This document shows, one piece after another, positions 49,360-61,300 of a DNA stretch of 64,000 nt (position 1 is the first letter of the stretch; each line of letters begins with the position of its first letter). The notes beneath the pieces were generated by a model. The model was not told the origin of the DNA and ran no database searches. It saw only the letters and a program-made list of their open reading frames with translations. The stretch is from assembly GCA_036023115.1 (NCBI GenBank), contig JAYKKT010000086.1, positions 14,833,501-14,897,500 of the forward strand, written 5' to 3'. The position numbers were made by a program, and so were the translations under genes. Origin of the DNA: Brasenia schreberi (Eukaryota; Streptophyta; Magnoliopsida; Nymphaeales; Cabombaceae).

Positions 49360-51139
49360 GTGGGAGAAGTAGAGGAAGCACAACTTGGAGACATCCTAGA
49401 GAACGATGAGGAATGTATTGATGATTTGGTAGACTTAGACCAATCATCTTTTGAACCCATAGAAGATCTTCCTAGAACTACCGATACCTTAAGTGGACAT
49501 AAGAGACCAAGAGCTACTCCGTTCTACTTAAAGGATTATCACACTTATCTTGCAGAAGAAGTGTGTAATTTGGTAGATTTAGATGAGTTTACTGATAACT
49601 TGACTTATCAGTAAGCAATGAACTCATCAGAAGCGACAGACTGGGAGAAAGCCATGGATGAGAAAATTGAGTCCATTGAGAAAAACTAAGTTTGGGAATT
49701 GGCTGATTTGCCAAAAGAAGGAAAAGCTATAGGCTATAAATGGGTTCTGAAAAAGAAATACAACGTCGATGGTACAATCGATAAGTTTAAAGTGAGGTTG
49801 GTTGCAAAGGGTTTTTCGCAAAAAGAGGGGATAGATTATATTGAGGCATATTCCCCAGTTGCGAAATTTGCATCCATACGTATAATCCTGGTAATATCTG
49901 CATACTATGATTTGGATTTACATCAGTTAGATGTAAAGACAACTTTTCTAAATGGGGATTTAGAAGAAATCATATACATGCAGCAACCTGAAGGATTTGT
50001 TGTTGAAGGCCAGGAAGATAAAGTATATACGTTGAAAAAATCCCTATATGGCCTGAAACAGTCACCTCGTCAATGGTATTTGACTTTTCAAAATGCCATT
50101 TTAGAACTTGGGTTTGTGGTTAACAAACTTGATCACTGTGTATATGTTTGGAACAGTGGGAGCCACTTTGTCATCTTGTCATTGTATGTAGATGACATAT
50201 TGTTGACTGAAAACGACAACAAGATGATTGTTAAAACCAAGTCATGGTTGAATTCTAAGTTCGAAATGAAAGATATGGGGAAAGCATCCTATATCCTGGG
50301 AATAAAGATCTCTCGAGATAGAGAATCTAGACTCTTATGCCTGAGTCAGGAGAGATATATTGACTATATCCTCAAGAAGTTTAAAATGGGTGAGTGCAAG
50401 TCTGCAGATACACCTGTTGCAAAAGGGTTAAGTTAAGTAAGGTTGATTGTCCCGGTGAAGGAGACGATAAGCCTAATGTTCCTTATGCACAAGTTGTTGA
50501 AAGCTTGATGTATGCTATGTTGTGTAAAAGACCTGATATCCGTTTTGTTGTTGGTCTTTTAAGTAGATATCAAAGTAATTCCAGTTGGCAGCATTGGGTA
50601 GTTGTGAAAAGGATTTTAATATATCTGAAAGGAACAAAGGACTTGAAACTGTGTTTTCAAGCAGATGAACTAAAAGTGGTAGGATACTCAGATGCTGACT
50701 TTGCTGGGAGCAAAGATGACAACAAATCAACCTCGGGACAAATATTCTTATTTGGAGGTGGTGATGTTTCTTAGGCATGTAAAAAACTGGGCTGTGTAAT
50801 ATTGCATACACAGGAAGCTGAGTATGTAGCTTGCTGTATGGCTGCAACAAGTGTTGTCTGGATAAGCCACTTCATATGAGATTTGAAGCTGGAAATAACA
50901 GACGAGCCAGTAGTTATCTATTGTGATAACAATACAGCAATAAGAGTGGAGCAGATTATTGCTAAAAAAGTAAGCATATAATGGTAAAATATCACTATGT
51001 TCATGATATGGTTATGAGAAAGAAAATATCCATCTCATACATGCCAATAGAAGATATGTTAGCAGACCCCTTAACAAAAGGCATAACAGAGGATCTCTTC
51101 TCAAAGCATGTTACTAACATGGGTTTGAGGTATGTTTGA
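49360..51139 (+). pseudogene. Copia pol remnant: RT and RNase H
   Basis: An initial linker frame (49360-49614) leads, across stops at 49615 and 49687, into a 245-codon RT frame (49699-50436). This has YKWVLKKKYN, LVAKGFSQKEGIDY, DVKTTFLNGDLEEIIYM, SLYGLKQSPRQWY, the catalytic YVDDILL and KFEMKDMGKASYILGI. A frameshift at about 50430 leads to the C-terminal frame 50394-50774 with RPDIRF and GYSDADFAG (RNase H Asp). It ends at a stop within the S-W-A-C-type block (Trp to stop). Remaining RNase H wording (EAEYVA, DNNTAI, DPLTKG) continues to 51139. Gag, protease, integrase and the 5' LTR are deleted. Confidence 0.9.
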
Positions 51140-51302
51140 TTGTTGTATAGGTAAATAACCATACAACAGATAAATTGTTGTATAGGGAAATAAGCACACA
51201 ACAGGTTCTGATTGCAATAGTAATCAGGAAACGACATAACTAGGGAAAACCCTGAAAAGTGGGAGGAAAACCAATATGTCAATACACTTGGCTCGAATGG
51301 CC

Positions 51303-51312
51303 AAGTGGGAGA
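51303..51312 (+). other. Copia polypurine tract
   Basis: AAGTGGGAGA immediately before the LTR start TGTTATAG, the usual copia arrangement. Confidence 0.75.
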
Positions 51313-51750
51313 TGTTATAGATAAGATCTGAGTCTGGCCATTCTTGGCTCAGGTAACGGCTGGACTGGCCATCCAGTCCATTACCTGAACGGATAGAGCG
51401 AAGATCGTAACGGAAGAACGTTACAGGGATTTTCGGTAATATCCCGTTAAATGCTCCAGACGAGGGAAGGTACAGGTGGAGCATCCGGGATGAGGGGAGC
51501 GGGCTGCCTATAAAAGGCAGCCATTACAGGTCGAAAACATACACATATAGATACTCACAGAGATACAAAAAAGAGTCGACCTGTAAACCTATCCCTGGGA
51601 AACCCCTGTGTGGGAACCTCGCACAAATCCGCTGCATCAAGGAGGTGGCCGGCAAACGCAGAGAAGCATCAGCCTCAACATTTGACTAAAGGAAACTCAG
51701 GAATAGAGACCGGAGGTGTTCGTCGACAGAAGTTGGAGTTCGTTCCATCA
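51313..51750 (+). repeat. 3' LTR of the 5'-deleted copia element
   Basis: Starts TGTTATAGATAAG after the PPT and probably ends at CCATCA. It contains a TATAAAAGG box at about 51510-51518 in a short palindrome (CTGCC and GGCAG arms) and a self-complementary GGACTGGCCATCCAGTCC at 51363-51380. No second LTR is available, so the end is inferred. Confidence 0.65.
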
Positions 51751-52334
51751 AATATATCTTTTCCTTTTTAAATAGAATGTATAAAGAGTGTGTAGAATGT
51801 TTTGCTGATTTTCTTCCATTTTGTTGATTTGCTTTTAGTAAATGTTTAGCCTTAGCGAACTATTCTGATTCTTTTTGATCGTCAGTGTCTTATCTCGGCT
51901 TAGTTCTCTTTGATGTTCATGGAGTAAGGTAGAGCATAACTCCTTTTTGTTCTTGATCGGTTTATTCTTTTTGAGTTCCTCTTGGTTATTAGATGTTTTA
52001 TCCCGCATATGATGATACATCGTCATCTTTTGTAGAAGTTATTTTATTATAGATAGAGATTATTTGATGTTTGTTTTTCCAGCACTGGATGAAATTTCTC
52101 TATAGTTTATGCTTTCTGACAAGTAGTTTCTAATTTGACATTTGATCGAGATGATTTGAGGTTTTGTTTATCCAGCATTGAATGAAGAATCTGGAAGCTC
52201 AAACTTATGAGAATGTGTTAAGAGTTTGTAGCAATGTTGTAAATACCATATCTGACCTCGTATAGCGTGGAGCATCGATACACCTGTATTGTATGGTACG
52301 ATACATGTTATTTTTTAATTATTTTTTAAAAATC
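51751..52334. other. Unassigned sequence with an imperfect repeat
   Basis: Two similar 48-bp segments (52052-52099 and 52144-52192) share GATAGAGAT, TTTGTTTTTCCAGCA and GATGAA-type words. Both include a pyrimidine tract ending in CCAG, like splice acceptors. No protein family was recognised. Confidence 0.4.
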
Positions 52335-52350
52335 ATTACAATTGATAAAA
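52335..52350. repeat. RTE copy C target-site duplication, left
   Basis: ATTACAATTGATAAAA, matching 55569-55584 (ATTACAATTGTTAAAA) at 15 of 16 positions. Confidence 0.85.
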
Positions 52351-52688
52351 CTTTAACTCCGCCCATATAAGGGATCACCCTTGCATTGCCGGTCCCAAGC
52401 CCGGATAAAGGAGGAGGGTTGTGTTAGGCTTTCGACAGCCAGCGTAAAACTTCGTCTGATTTTTATAACATGGATTACAAAAATTATGAGCATTACTTTG
52501 AGGCATCCCCGCATAGCGACGTGCTACAGAGCCCGAATGCAGTAAGAAGTAAGCAAGGACCACTACATTTTCGCCCGAATGTAGTGAATCAATTACAGAG
52601 AGGGTTCCCACATCATGGACGGGTATGGATAACGAAGTTAATCCCGAAAAAATTTTAGAGAGGGTTTCCACATTTTGATTATGGACGG

Positions 52689-53266
52689 ATGCGGGGGGTA
52701 AGGAAGCTAGTCCAAGATAATAAGATTCGTATTGGTTCTTGGAATATCGGAACATTATCCGGTAAGCTAATAGAGGTTGTAGATACTATGATTCGGAGAA
52801 AGATTCATATTCTATGTTTACAAGAGACAAAATGGGTTGGAGAAAAAGCAAAGGAAATAGATGATACAAGTTTTAAATTATGGTACTCAGGTAAAGAAAA
52901 GGCTCGAAACGGAGTTGGTATTATCATGAGATACAACGATATGGTGACCGAATCATGATATTGAAATTAGTGTTAGGAGCAGAGGTTTTGAATATAGTTT
53001 GTGCTTACGCACCCCAAGTAGGATTAGAAGATAGTATAAAGACAGTTTTTTGGGAAGAGTTAGATAAGGTGATTCAAAAGATTCCACAAAGGGAGATGAT
53101 TTGTTTAGGAGGAGATTTAAATGGACATGTCGGTAAAGAGGCATTAGGATATCAAGGGATTCATGGAAACTTTGGTTTTGGGGATATAAACGAGGAAGGT
53201 AGGAAGATTTTAAATTTTGCTATGGCATTTGATCTCTTTATAGTCAATACAATGTTCAAAAAATAA
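52689..53266 (+). pseudogene. RTE endonuclease, copy C
   Basis: Two overlapping frames. 52689-52958 has NKIRIGSWNIGTLSG (start of the APE-type fold) and CLQETKWVG with the catalytic Glu. 52955-53266 has LNIVCAYAPQVGLED, GGDLNGHVGKE with catalytic Asp and Asn, and NFAMAFDLFIVNTMF. About 45 bp present in copy B (the VNKYLKD block) is missing at the join, and a TAA follows the FKK segment. In intact family members this domain nicks target DNA to prime reverse transcription. Confidence 0.9.
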
Positions 53267-53447
53267 GATGAACATTTAATTACTTATAGAGTGGCTTATC
53301 ACAAACACAAATTGATTACTTTATTTGTAAAAAAAAGATAAAGCGTATTGTAAGGATTGTAAGGTAATTCCTGGAGAAAGCTTAACCACCCAACATCGAC
53401 TTTTAGTTATGGATTTACAAATAAAAAAATGAACAAAGAAGAAAAGA

Positions 53448-54068
53448 GTGCATCGAGCTATTCGAACTAAATGGTGGAACCTCAAAAGCGAGAAAGAAGA
53501 TATATTTAAACAGAAAGTCCTTCAAGGAGATGTTTGGAATTATGTTGGTACACCCTGTGAAACGTGGAACAATATGGCTATACATATTAGGAAAGTGGCG
53601 AAAGATGTGTTAGGGGTATCTAAGGGAGGTGTACCAGCACAAAAAGAAGCTTGGTGGTGGAGTGAAGTAGTGCAAAATAAAATAAGGCAAAGAGGGCATG
53701 TTACAAATTACATTATGCCAAGAAAACTAGTGAAACTTTAGAAGCTTATAAGAAAGCAAAGAAGGAAGCGAAAAAGGCCATTAGTAAAGCAAAAGCTAAG
53801 ATTTGGGAGGACTTATATAAAAAACTCAACTCAAAAGAGGGTGAAAGAGATTTTTAGGATAGCTAGGGCTAGAGATAAGAAAACTAAAGATCTTAATTAT
53901 GTTAGATGCACAAAAGATGAGGATGAAAAAATTCTAGTGGCAAATGATGATATAAGAAATAGATGGAAAAACTATTTTTATAATCTTTTTAATGAAAATA
54001 AAGATGTTAGTATTAGTTTAGGAGATTTAGCTAAGTCAGAAAAGTATATAAACCACAATTTCTACTGA
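53448..54068 (+). pseudogene. RTE linker between endonuclease and RT, copy C
   Basis: Frames 53448-53741 and 53841-54068 carry the conserved RTE linker words HRAIRTKWWNLKSEKED, VLGVSKGGVPAQKEAWWW, FRIARARDKKTKDLNYVRC and NRWKNYF. A frameshift separates them and a stop ends the second. Confidence 0.8.
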
Positions 54069-54227
54069 CGTATTCAAAAGAATGAAGTCAAAGAGGCTCT
54101 TAAACATATGAAGGGTGGTAAATCGGTAGGACCACATAATATTCCTATAGAAGTTTGGAAAATACTAAGAGAAATAGGAATCACTTGGCTCACAAGACTA
54201 TTTAATGAAATATGAAAAAACCAAAAG

Positions 54228-55511
54228 ATGCCCGAGGAATGGAGAGCAAGTACACTTATACCCATATATAAGAACAAGGGAGACATTCAAAATTATGCGA
54301 ATTATCGAGGTATCAAGTTAATGAGTCATACTATGAAATTATGGGAAAGAATTATCGAATGTAGGTTAAGACAAGTATCAAGTACAACAGAGAACCAATT
54401 TGGATTCATGCCAGGCAAATCTACTATTGAAGCGATTCACCTTTTGAGACGTCTTACGGAACATTTTAGAGCAAAAAAGAAAGACCTTTATATGATATTT
54501 ATTGATCTAGAAAAAGCTTATGATAGGATACCGAGGGAGGTTCTTTGGAGAACTTTGGAAAAAAAAGGTATCTCATTGATATATATTAACCTTATAAGAG
54601 ACATGTATGATGGTGCAAAAACATGTGTGAGGACTCATGAAGGAACGACAAACTTCTTTGAAGTTAATATTGGGTTACATCAAGGATCAACTTTAAGTCC
54701 ATACTTATTTATAATGGTGATGGATGAGTTAACAAAACATATTCAAGATGAAGTACCTTGGTGTATGTTATTTGCAGATGACATTGTATTAGTGGAGGAG
54801 TCTAAGAAAAAAGTTAATAGAAAATTGGAACTATGGAGAGAAACATTAGAAAGCAAAGGCCTCCGACTTAGTAGAACAAAGACAAAATATATAGAATGTA
54901 AGTTTGATCATTTGGTTACTTCAGAGGACATAGAAATTAAAATTGGCACACATTGCATTCCCCAAAAGGAAAGTTTTAAATACCTAGGGTCAATTTTTCA
55001 GAGTGATGGAAGAATTGATGGAGATGTTACACATAGAATTAATGCTGGTTGGTTAAAATAGAGAGAAGCATCAGGTATTCTTTGTGATAAGAAGATACCA
55101 TTAAAGTTAAAAGGTAAATATTATAGAGCAGCAATTAGGCCTGTCATGTTTTATGGTTCTGAGTGAGTGTTGGGCAGTTAATCATCAACATGTACAACGA
55201 CAGAAATGAAGATGTTGAGATAGATGAGTGGGCATACAAGAAAAGACCGTATACATAATGAGGTTATTAGAAACAAATTAGGAGTGGCACCAATAGAGGA
55301 TAAAATGAGAGAACATCGTTTAAGATGGTTTGGACATATAGAAAGAAGATCAAAAGAAGAACCTTTAAGAAGGTTAGAAAAACTAAATTTGGAAAGTATT
55401 AAAAGAGGTAGAGGACGACCACAAAAGTGTTGGAAAGAAACAATAAATAATGATCTAGCTTATTGGGAGTTAACTGCTAACATGGCACACAATAGGGATC
55501 TGTGGAAATAA
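54228..55511 (+). pseudogene. RTE reverse transcriptase and C-terminus, copy C
   Basis: A 277-codon frame (54228-55061) covers most of the [49 protein letters not shown] (catalytic Asp), [15 protein letters not shown], the catalytic FADDIVL and [18 protein letters not shown] stop replaces a Trp codon at 55059. The tail frame 55224-55511 keeps [12 protein letters not shown] and [11 protein letters not shown], typical of the RTE C-terminus. All three catalytic Asp residues are intact although the frame is broken. Confidence 0.92.
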
Positions 55512-55568
55512 ATAATCCAGGTAGCCGACCCCGTCTACTATGGGAAAAGGCTTAGTTGTTGTTGTTGT

Positions 55569-55584
55569 ATTACAATTGTTAAAA
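55569..55584. repeat. RTE copy C target-site duplication, right
   Basis: Partner of 52335-52350 with one mismatch. Confidence 0.85.
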
Positions 55585-57597
55585 ATATGAAAAATTTCTG
55601 CAAAGAATGTCGAAAACAAACTAAATCACATGGATAAGTTGCTCTAAGGCCTCATTTTCAAACTTAGGATTGATGACTATTAATGGATGTCGAATACGTA
55701 GGAAATTTTAGAGAGAAAGGAGTTGTTCTTGAAGAGAAGAAGGAATAGACATGTAAGAGGAGCCAAAGAAGCTGATCTCGAGGAGTGTAAACACACCTAA
55801 ACTATGATTGTTTTTAAAAATATGGATTTTGAAAATTTACGTGTATTGTATGATAGAGTGCCCATATTGCACCCGATACATTGCGATGCATGTGTTCTGC
55901 GGTACAGGTACTGAATCATATCGGTTCATATACGGATATGCATATCGTACATTACGACAAGATATGATTTTTATAACATTGGTTTGCAGAATGTTTTATC
56001 CACTTTAAGGAATTATTTTCTGTCTATTATTTCTGTGGTACTTCTTGCATTCCTTTTTTTGCTTTTTGATCTTTGGTTCCTACAGTCTACCTTAGTGACA
56101 TTGTTCTCTAGGTGAACGGTTGTTGAGCAAGAGGAGACTTAGTTGATATTGTTTGTCTGATGTATGATCCAATTTTGGATTAAATATTTTTCCAATTCAT
56201 TCTGTAATCAGGATTAGTTTTTTATATGGTTAGTTATTGCAGGTGAGTTGATCAAGCTGTGGATGTTCTTATTGGATCCCAACAATTGGATACTTCAGCA
56301 ACTTGACTAAAACTTTTTGGTCCAAGTAGTGGAAGCCCTTCTTGAATAATGTCTTGGACAAGATGTCATGGATATTTCCAGGCAAAGATTTGAGTTGTGG
56401 CTAGATATTTCTGTTTTGACAGGATTTAGCGGTTATGGTTTTTACTAGAACATCAATAGAATTTTCTGAATGATCATCATTTAAATCAATGCCAACTTAT
56501 TTGAGTTGGTTTATTGTTTCCCATAGTATCAATGGATTCGTTTCAACCAAAATACAGGCTGGTGAAGATGAGGGAATTGATTCTGAAGAAGATATGTAAA
56601 GCTATGTAGTGTAATGAAAATGTTCCCTGGTGTTTTAATGTTTTATGCAACTTTTTTCATAAGCACTGTGATTCTTCTGTATGTTTGGGTTATTTTATGT
56701 AATTTAAGGACATGGAGCTTATGTTGTGCAACTTAAGCAAAATATTTGAGGTGCATTTGGGGTTATTGGGTTTTATGGAATTTTTGTTTCTACTAGTCTC
56801 ACATTTTTGGAGGTTGTCAGCTCAAAAATAGGTGGCCACTTAATGAAGTTTGGGACTTGGAAGACAAAAGAACTTCTCCACCAACAGGTTCCCTTGCTAC
56901 AACTTTATTCTTCTTTGATTGTGAAGTTTTTCATGGCTTTTCTTATCCTTTTCGCCTTCTTGTTTCTTGGAAGAAGTTCTTGATTTTTGCTAGGTATTCC
57001 CATGGAATTAATAGTTTCTCTTCCTTGGAAAATTAGTTACAGATGATGCATTTTAGAGATGTGTGATCTTGCTGGTGGTGGGTTTGTATTTGAAAACTAA
57101 ATTATCTCTTTAACTTAAGAGAGCTGTTTTGGTTACTATGCTTGTTTCCCCCCACCCCCACTGTTCTGTGGTAAAAGAGTTTCTGCCACTTTCTGTGGAG
57201 AGCACTTGCATCACTAACCACTTTAACATAAGGTGGCAGGAGTGAGTATCTAAATATTTTTAGCTTTGTCAGCTTATAAATAGGTAGGCTTTTGGCTCAG
57301 TAGAGATACAATGAGTTGGATTTAAATCCCAACCCCAGATCTGAATACTCGGGTTTGGCAAAAACATTATCGGGTCAGATTCAGGTCCCAAACATAGGAT
57401 CCAGTTACATTCTGATTTGGAATCTGGTCCTGCTTATAGGATCAGATTCTGACCTGCATCTTGGGGTGCATTTAAGGGATTTAATCTCCAGGACTCTTTG
57501 AGTTCAAAATCCTTTCAATGTTATTTTGTCTATACAATAGTGAATCTCTACATATACTTACCGATATAGAAAGACTCATTAAGTCGGACTTGGTAAT
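55585..57597. other. Probable host intronic sequence with one possible terminal exon
   Basis: Not repetitive. At 56558-56599 an AATACAG acceptor precedes 13 acidic codons (AGEDEGIDSEEDM) and a TAA, which would suit a last coding exon, but no partner exon was identified. Nothing else is supported. Confidence 0.3.
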
Positions 57598-57602
57598 ATG
57601 CG

Positions 57603-57766
57603 TTGACATCCCTACATATAGGTCTCTGTTTAGCAAGTCTGCAAGATTATTCATTGATTTCAAATATGCTTGATTTAGTGAAAAGCAGTGAAATGGCAGA
57701 TAAAATAGTGAACGTGGATATCCAAGAGACCTTTTCAGCTGATAAAGAAGTTACAGGTGAGTGGCC
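57603..57766 (+). other. Candidate host exon, unit 1 of a duplicated pair
   Basis: The frame LDLVKSSEMADK, then IQETFSADKEVT, runs into ACAG followed by GTGAGTGG, a strong splice donor at 57766/57767. A related segment at about 63811-63988 keeps the same frame over 32 codons with conservative changes and the same donor. The acceptor is unclear (a candidate is the TTTAG at about 57681). The protein family is unknown. Confidence 0.4.
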
Positions 57767-57967
57767 AAAATCTTCTGAGGTCATTGTCAACCCTTCATTG
57801 CCTTGAACAGTAGCTATTGGGCCACTTTTTTAGTACATCCATGTACAATTTTATCAGCTCGTAAGTAAGTTTAGGTCCTGTGTAGCCTGATTTGCATTGG
57901 ATTTTATTTTCAAACTCTTTAACTGAAGTACATTCAACCTGCTGATAAGAAAGTGCACGTTGAACTG

Positions 57968-57972
57968 GGAAG
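57968..57972. repeat. Copia target-site duplication GGAAG, left
   Basis: Identical to 63542-63546 directly after the 3' LTR. Confidence 0.85.
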
Positions 57973-58275
57973 TGTTGGAAGACGTTTTATAAGCTTTACA
58001 AGCTTTATTGTTTTGCTGTAATTATGATAGTTAATTAGTTATAGGTTAACAATGATTTTAAAGGTAGCTTTAAAATAAAGCCTCATTAATGGCATAGTAG
58101 TAAATAATGAATTGTAATCTTGGTATTTAAAGGGTGAAAACCCTTAACCATGAAGTCTGGAAAAGAATAGAAATAAAGAAGAGATTAAGGCGGCTGAGTG
58201 CAGGCCGATTCCCTCCATTATTCTCTGTTGATCTCATCTTGATGTTGATGTATGAACGTATGAAAATCTCGAACA
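57973..58275 (+). repeat. 5' LTR of the copia element
   Basis: 303 bp, TGTTGGAAGACG to CTCGAACA. It contains TTATAAG and TATTTAAAGG motifs that could serve as TATA boxes; the latter, at about 58122-58131, is well placed for a short R-U5. Confidence 0.95.
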
Positions 58276-58288
58276 TGATATCAGAGCG
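58276..58288 (+). other. Copia primer binding site
   Basis: TGATATCAGAGCG directly abuts the 5' LTR. It resembles TGGTATCAGAGC, the complement of the initiator tRNA-Met 3' end, with one mismatch. Confidence 0.85.
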
Positions 58289-58959
58289 TCCTTTGCGAGA
58301 GTAGCCGCCTACAATACCTGAAAAAGAGACAATAGTAAGTATATATATTTTTCTAAGCAAAATTTCTTGGATAAGCGATATTTTTCAACAACTAGTTCAA
58401 CGTGCACGTCTAATACAGACTACACGTCATTATCTGTGAAAGACCACAGATTCTTTTGAAGATTGGTGTCATAGGATCAAGTTTTTGGCAATTATTTCAA
58501 TCAAGACAAGAAAATATTCCTGCCAACCATCACAGCACGACAGGATCAATTTTTTGGCAGCTATTCCAATCACGACAGGAAAAATATTCTTGCGTGAAAC
58601 TTGCACAAACTATTTGATCAACAAGAACTGGGGTAAAGCCCCATCACGGCAGAAGGATAAATCTCGGTTGGCGTTAGAGGAAGGGCTAGCTGATCAACAA
58701 GTTTTTTTTCAGATTGACTTGCACAGATTATCTTATCAACAAATAATCTCGACTTGCACATATTATCTGATCAATAAGCTTTGCAGATTGGTTTATCAAA
58801 TAAAAACCGCAGATTCAACATTATCCATTGAAGCATATTGACTTATCAAATCAGAACTGCAGAATCAATATTTCTCATTGAAGGACCTGTATATCAAAAA
58901 AACACAGTGAAAGTTACAAATTATAGCAGAGAAGATATCGATACAATCAATCAAACAAT
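58289..58959 (+). other. Copia leader with degenerate internal repeats
   Basis: The untranslated leader between PBS and gag is 0.67 kb. Units 58473-58524 and 58542-58594 are related (AGGATCAA, TTTTTGGCA and GACAGGAAAA-type words). Further on, phrases of the type GACTTGCACA, TTATCAA and GCAGATT recur several times up to 58870. A 118-codon frame at 58485-58841 reads through these repeats and is not considered a gene. Confidence 0.6.
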
Positions 58960-59815
58960 ATGGATGGAAAATTCAAAGAGGAATCCTTATCTGCTTTCTA
59001 TAGAAATGATCAAAAACTAGAACCATTCCAAATCACAAATATCCGATTAGATGGAAGGAACTATAGAGAATGGGCTCAGTCTATCGAACTTGTCCTACGA
59101 TCGAGAGGAAAGGCTTCTATCATCAAACAGAGTCCACCCCTAGAGGGAAGCAATGCAGATTTTGAAAAGTGGTTTAAAGATGATGCACTTGTAAGCTCAT
59201 GGTTAATCAATCCATGAGCCCGTCAATTAGTAAAACATTTATGTATATGGAATCAGCTGCCGAAATCTGGTCTGTAGTGGAAGAAGCGTACTATAGACAG
59301 AGAAATATTACCAAAGAATATGAGATTATTGAAAGGATAAGAAAATATCGCCAAGAAACCAGATCAGTCAGTGAATACTACGGGGAACTACGTGAACTTT
59401 GGAATGAACAAAAATATATTGTGGAAAATAAATGCAGTCACTGTGTAAAAAAAAGAACTACTGAAGGAGAAATTAGAAAAATGTTTGATCTACTCTTGGA
59501 GAGTCTCATCAGAATATGAATCCATCAAATTAAATATTCTAAGTAAGGAGGAACTACCATCTCTTGGAACAATATATTCACTTCTTTTAAGGGAAGAAGA
59601 TAAAAAGAATTTAGAAAAAGGTGAACACATACAAACTGAGAGATCTGCATTTATTGGTAGCGGACAAAGTAACTATCAGAGAGGAAGAGATTCGACCAGG
59701 GGTAGAGGAAGAGGTAGAAATCAATATTATGATGATAAGAACAAGCTACAATGCACTCATTGTGGGAAGAAAAGGCATACACGTGAATATTGTTGAAAAA
59801 TTATTGGAAAGCCTC
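58960..59815 (+). pseudogene. Copia gag with zinc knuckle
   Basis: The start frame at 58960 has FQITNIRLDGRNYREWAQSI and LVSSWLINP. After a TGA at 59215 the next frame (59199-59519) continues with EIWSVVEEAYYRQ and VSEYYGELRELWNEQ, the usual copia gag middle. A third frame (59485-59796) ends in an RGRGRGRNQYY basic stretch and the CTHCGKKRHTREYC zinc knuckle (CX2CX4HX4C). The following Trp is a stop codon. In an intact element this protein packages RNA into virus-like particles. Confidence 0.9.
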
Positions 59816-59871
59816 CTGAATATAAAGATCATGGCAGAAGAAACACAGAATATAAAGATTATGGCAGTCAT

Positions 59872-60152
59872 GTGGCAACTGTACATGTCAAGAAAGTAGA
59901 ATTGAGTCCTACAGATGAAATGACAGAATTCAAGAGACAAATTGCTGAAATTGAGACATGGTTACGTGATCAACCATCCACTTCTTCATCAAAGACAGAT
60001 TCAAGTCCTCCTCCGGCATCTTATAGTATTAGTGGTAACTATTCTTTTACAGATTTTACATCTTCTGATTGGATAATAGATTCAGGAGCTATTGATCATA
60101 TAGTAGGAACCAAATCTAACCTTCTGCAGTATGAAAAGATTCAAACTCCATA
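59872..60152 (+). pseudogene. Copia aspartic protease start
   Basis: 93 codons. A serine-rich spacer precedes SDWIIDSGAIDHIVG, which holds the catalytic DSG (the usual motif is D-S-G-A-S/T-x-H, with Ile-Asp here). A TAG after the QTP segment ends the frame; the rest of the protease continues in the next frame (60131-60379) with LSVSSLVRDMNCTV. Confidence 0.85.
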
Positions 60153-60378
60153 GTATGAAAGTAGCAAATGGCTCTTTAATTCCTATGGAAGGAAAAGGTG
60201 TCATTCAGAGAAATGATCTCAGACTCAATTCAGTAATATACATTCCAAAATTTCCAGTGAATCTCCTTTCAGTAAGTTCCTTGGTTAGAGATATGAATTG
60301 TACAGTTACATTCTCTCCCCATGGTTGTGTTTTTCAGGATTCAAAGACGGGAAAAATCTTTGGATATGGTGAACTATA

Positions 60379-61300
60379 GAATGGATTATACATACTATTT
60401 GGAGATCGCATCTTAAAGCAAAAAAGAGCATTGACAGCTATTACTACTGAAGAAGAAATAAAAATTTGGCATAGTAGATTAGGACATTTACCTGTTTCTA
60501 AAATAAGAGAGGTTGTCTCATTTTCAATTCCTAGTGATGTGGTTATTCAGTGTGATGTATGTTAGAGGGCTAAACATCATAGAGCTACTTTTCCTAATGG
60601 TGATTCAAGATCAGTTATTCCTTTTGAATTGATACATTCAGATGTTTGGGGACCATGTGCGATACCTTTTTTGGGAGATTTTAAATATTTTGTGACTTTT
60701 ATTGATGATTGTTTCAGACTTACCTTTGTTTATCTCATGAAGTTCAAAACAGAAATACCCACAATTTTTCCTCTATTTCATAATCTTATTAAGACTCAGT
60801 TTGGTTATACTATTAAAACTTTCAGATCAGATAATGGTGGTGAATTTTATAATACTCAGTTGAGATCATATCTTCAGTCTTATGGTATTATACATCAGAT
60901 ATCATGTGTTTACACCCCACAGCAGAATGGAGTGGCAGAAAGGAAGAATCGTCATATCTTAGAAATTACTAGAATATTACTTCTTGAACACAATGTTCCA
61001 AAGTATTTTTAGCCAAATGCTATTCTTACAGCAGTATACATTATGAATAGAATTTCTACTGTGATCCTTAGGAGAAAGTTTCCATTTAAAGCGATTAAAC
61101 CTGAGGATAATCCTTTTCATCTCATTCTTAGAATATTTGGATGTGTATGTTATATGTATGTACATCAACAATTCAGAGATAAGCTTGATCCAAGAGCAAT
61201 TAAATGTATTTTTATTGGGTATTCTTGTGAGAAGAAATGATATATCTGTTATGATCCTAATTCTCATAGAAAATATGTTTCTATGGATGTAACTTTCTTT
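60379..61300 (+). pseudogene. Copia pre-integrase and integrase
   Basis: Around 60460-60600 is the GAG-pre-integrase zinc-binding part (IWHSRLGHLP, then CDVC followed by a stop where a residue is expected). The open frame 60629-61012 has IHSDVWGP (first Asp), FRSDNGGEF (second Asp) and QQNGVAERKNRH (Glu), a complete DDE set. A stop follows KYF. The next frame (61043-61240) has FGCVCYMYVHQQ and KCIFIGYS, the usual end of the copia integrase region. Confidence 0.9.

Larger units (their letters stand above)
52351..55568 (+). mobile_element. Full-length RTE-clade LINE, copy C (3218 bp)
   Basis: Bounded by a 16-bp target duplication. Structure: a 5' UTR of about 340 bp, endonuclease, reverse transcriptase, a C-terminal RTE-type tail, and a 3' end with GGGAAAAGGCTTAG followed by TTGTTGTTGTTG. 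RTE elements carry one ORF for endonuclease plus RT. Here it is broken by several frameshifts and stops (for example about 52945, 53265, 54068 and 55060), so it is the best-preserved copy in the window but not active. All other LINE pieces in the window belong to this family. Confidence 0.93.
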
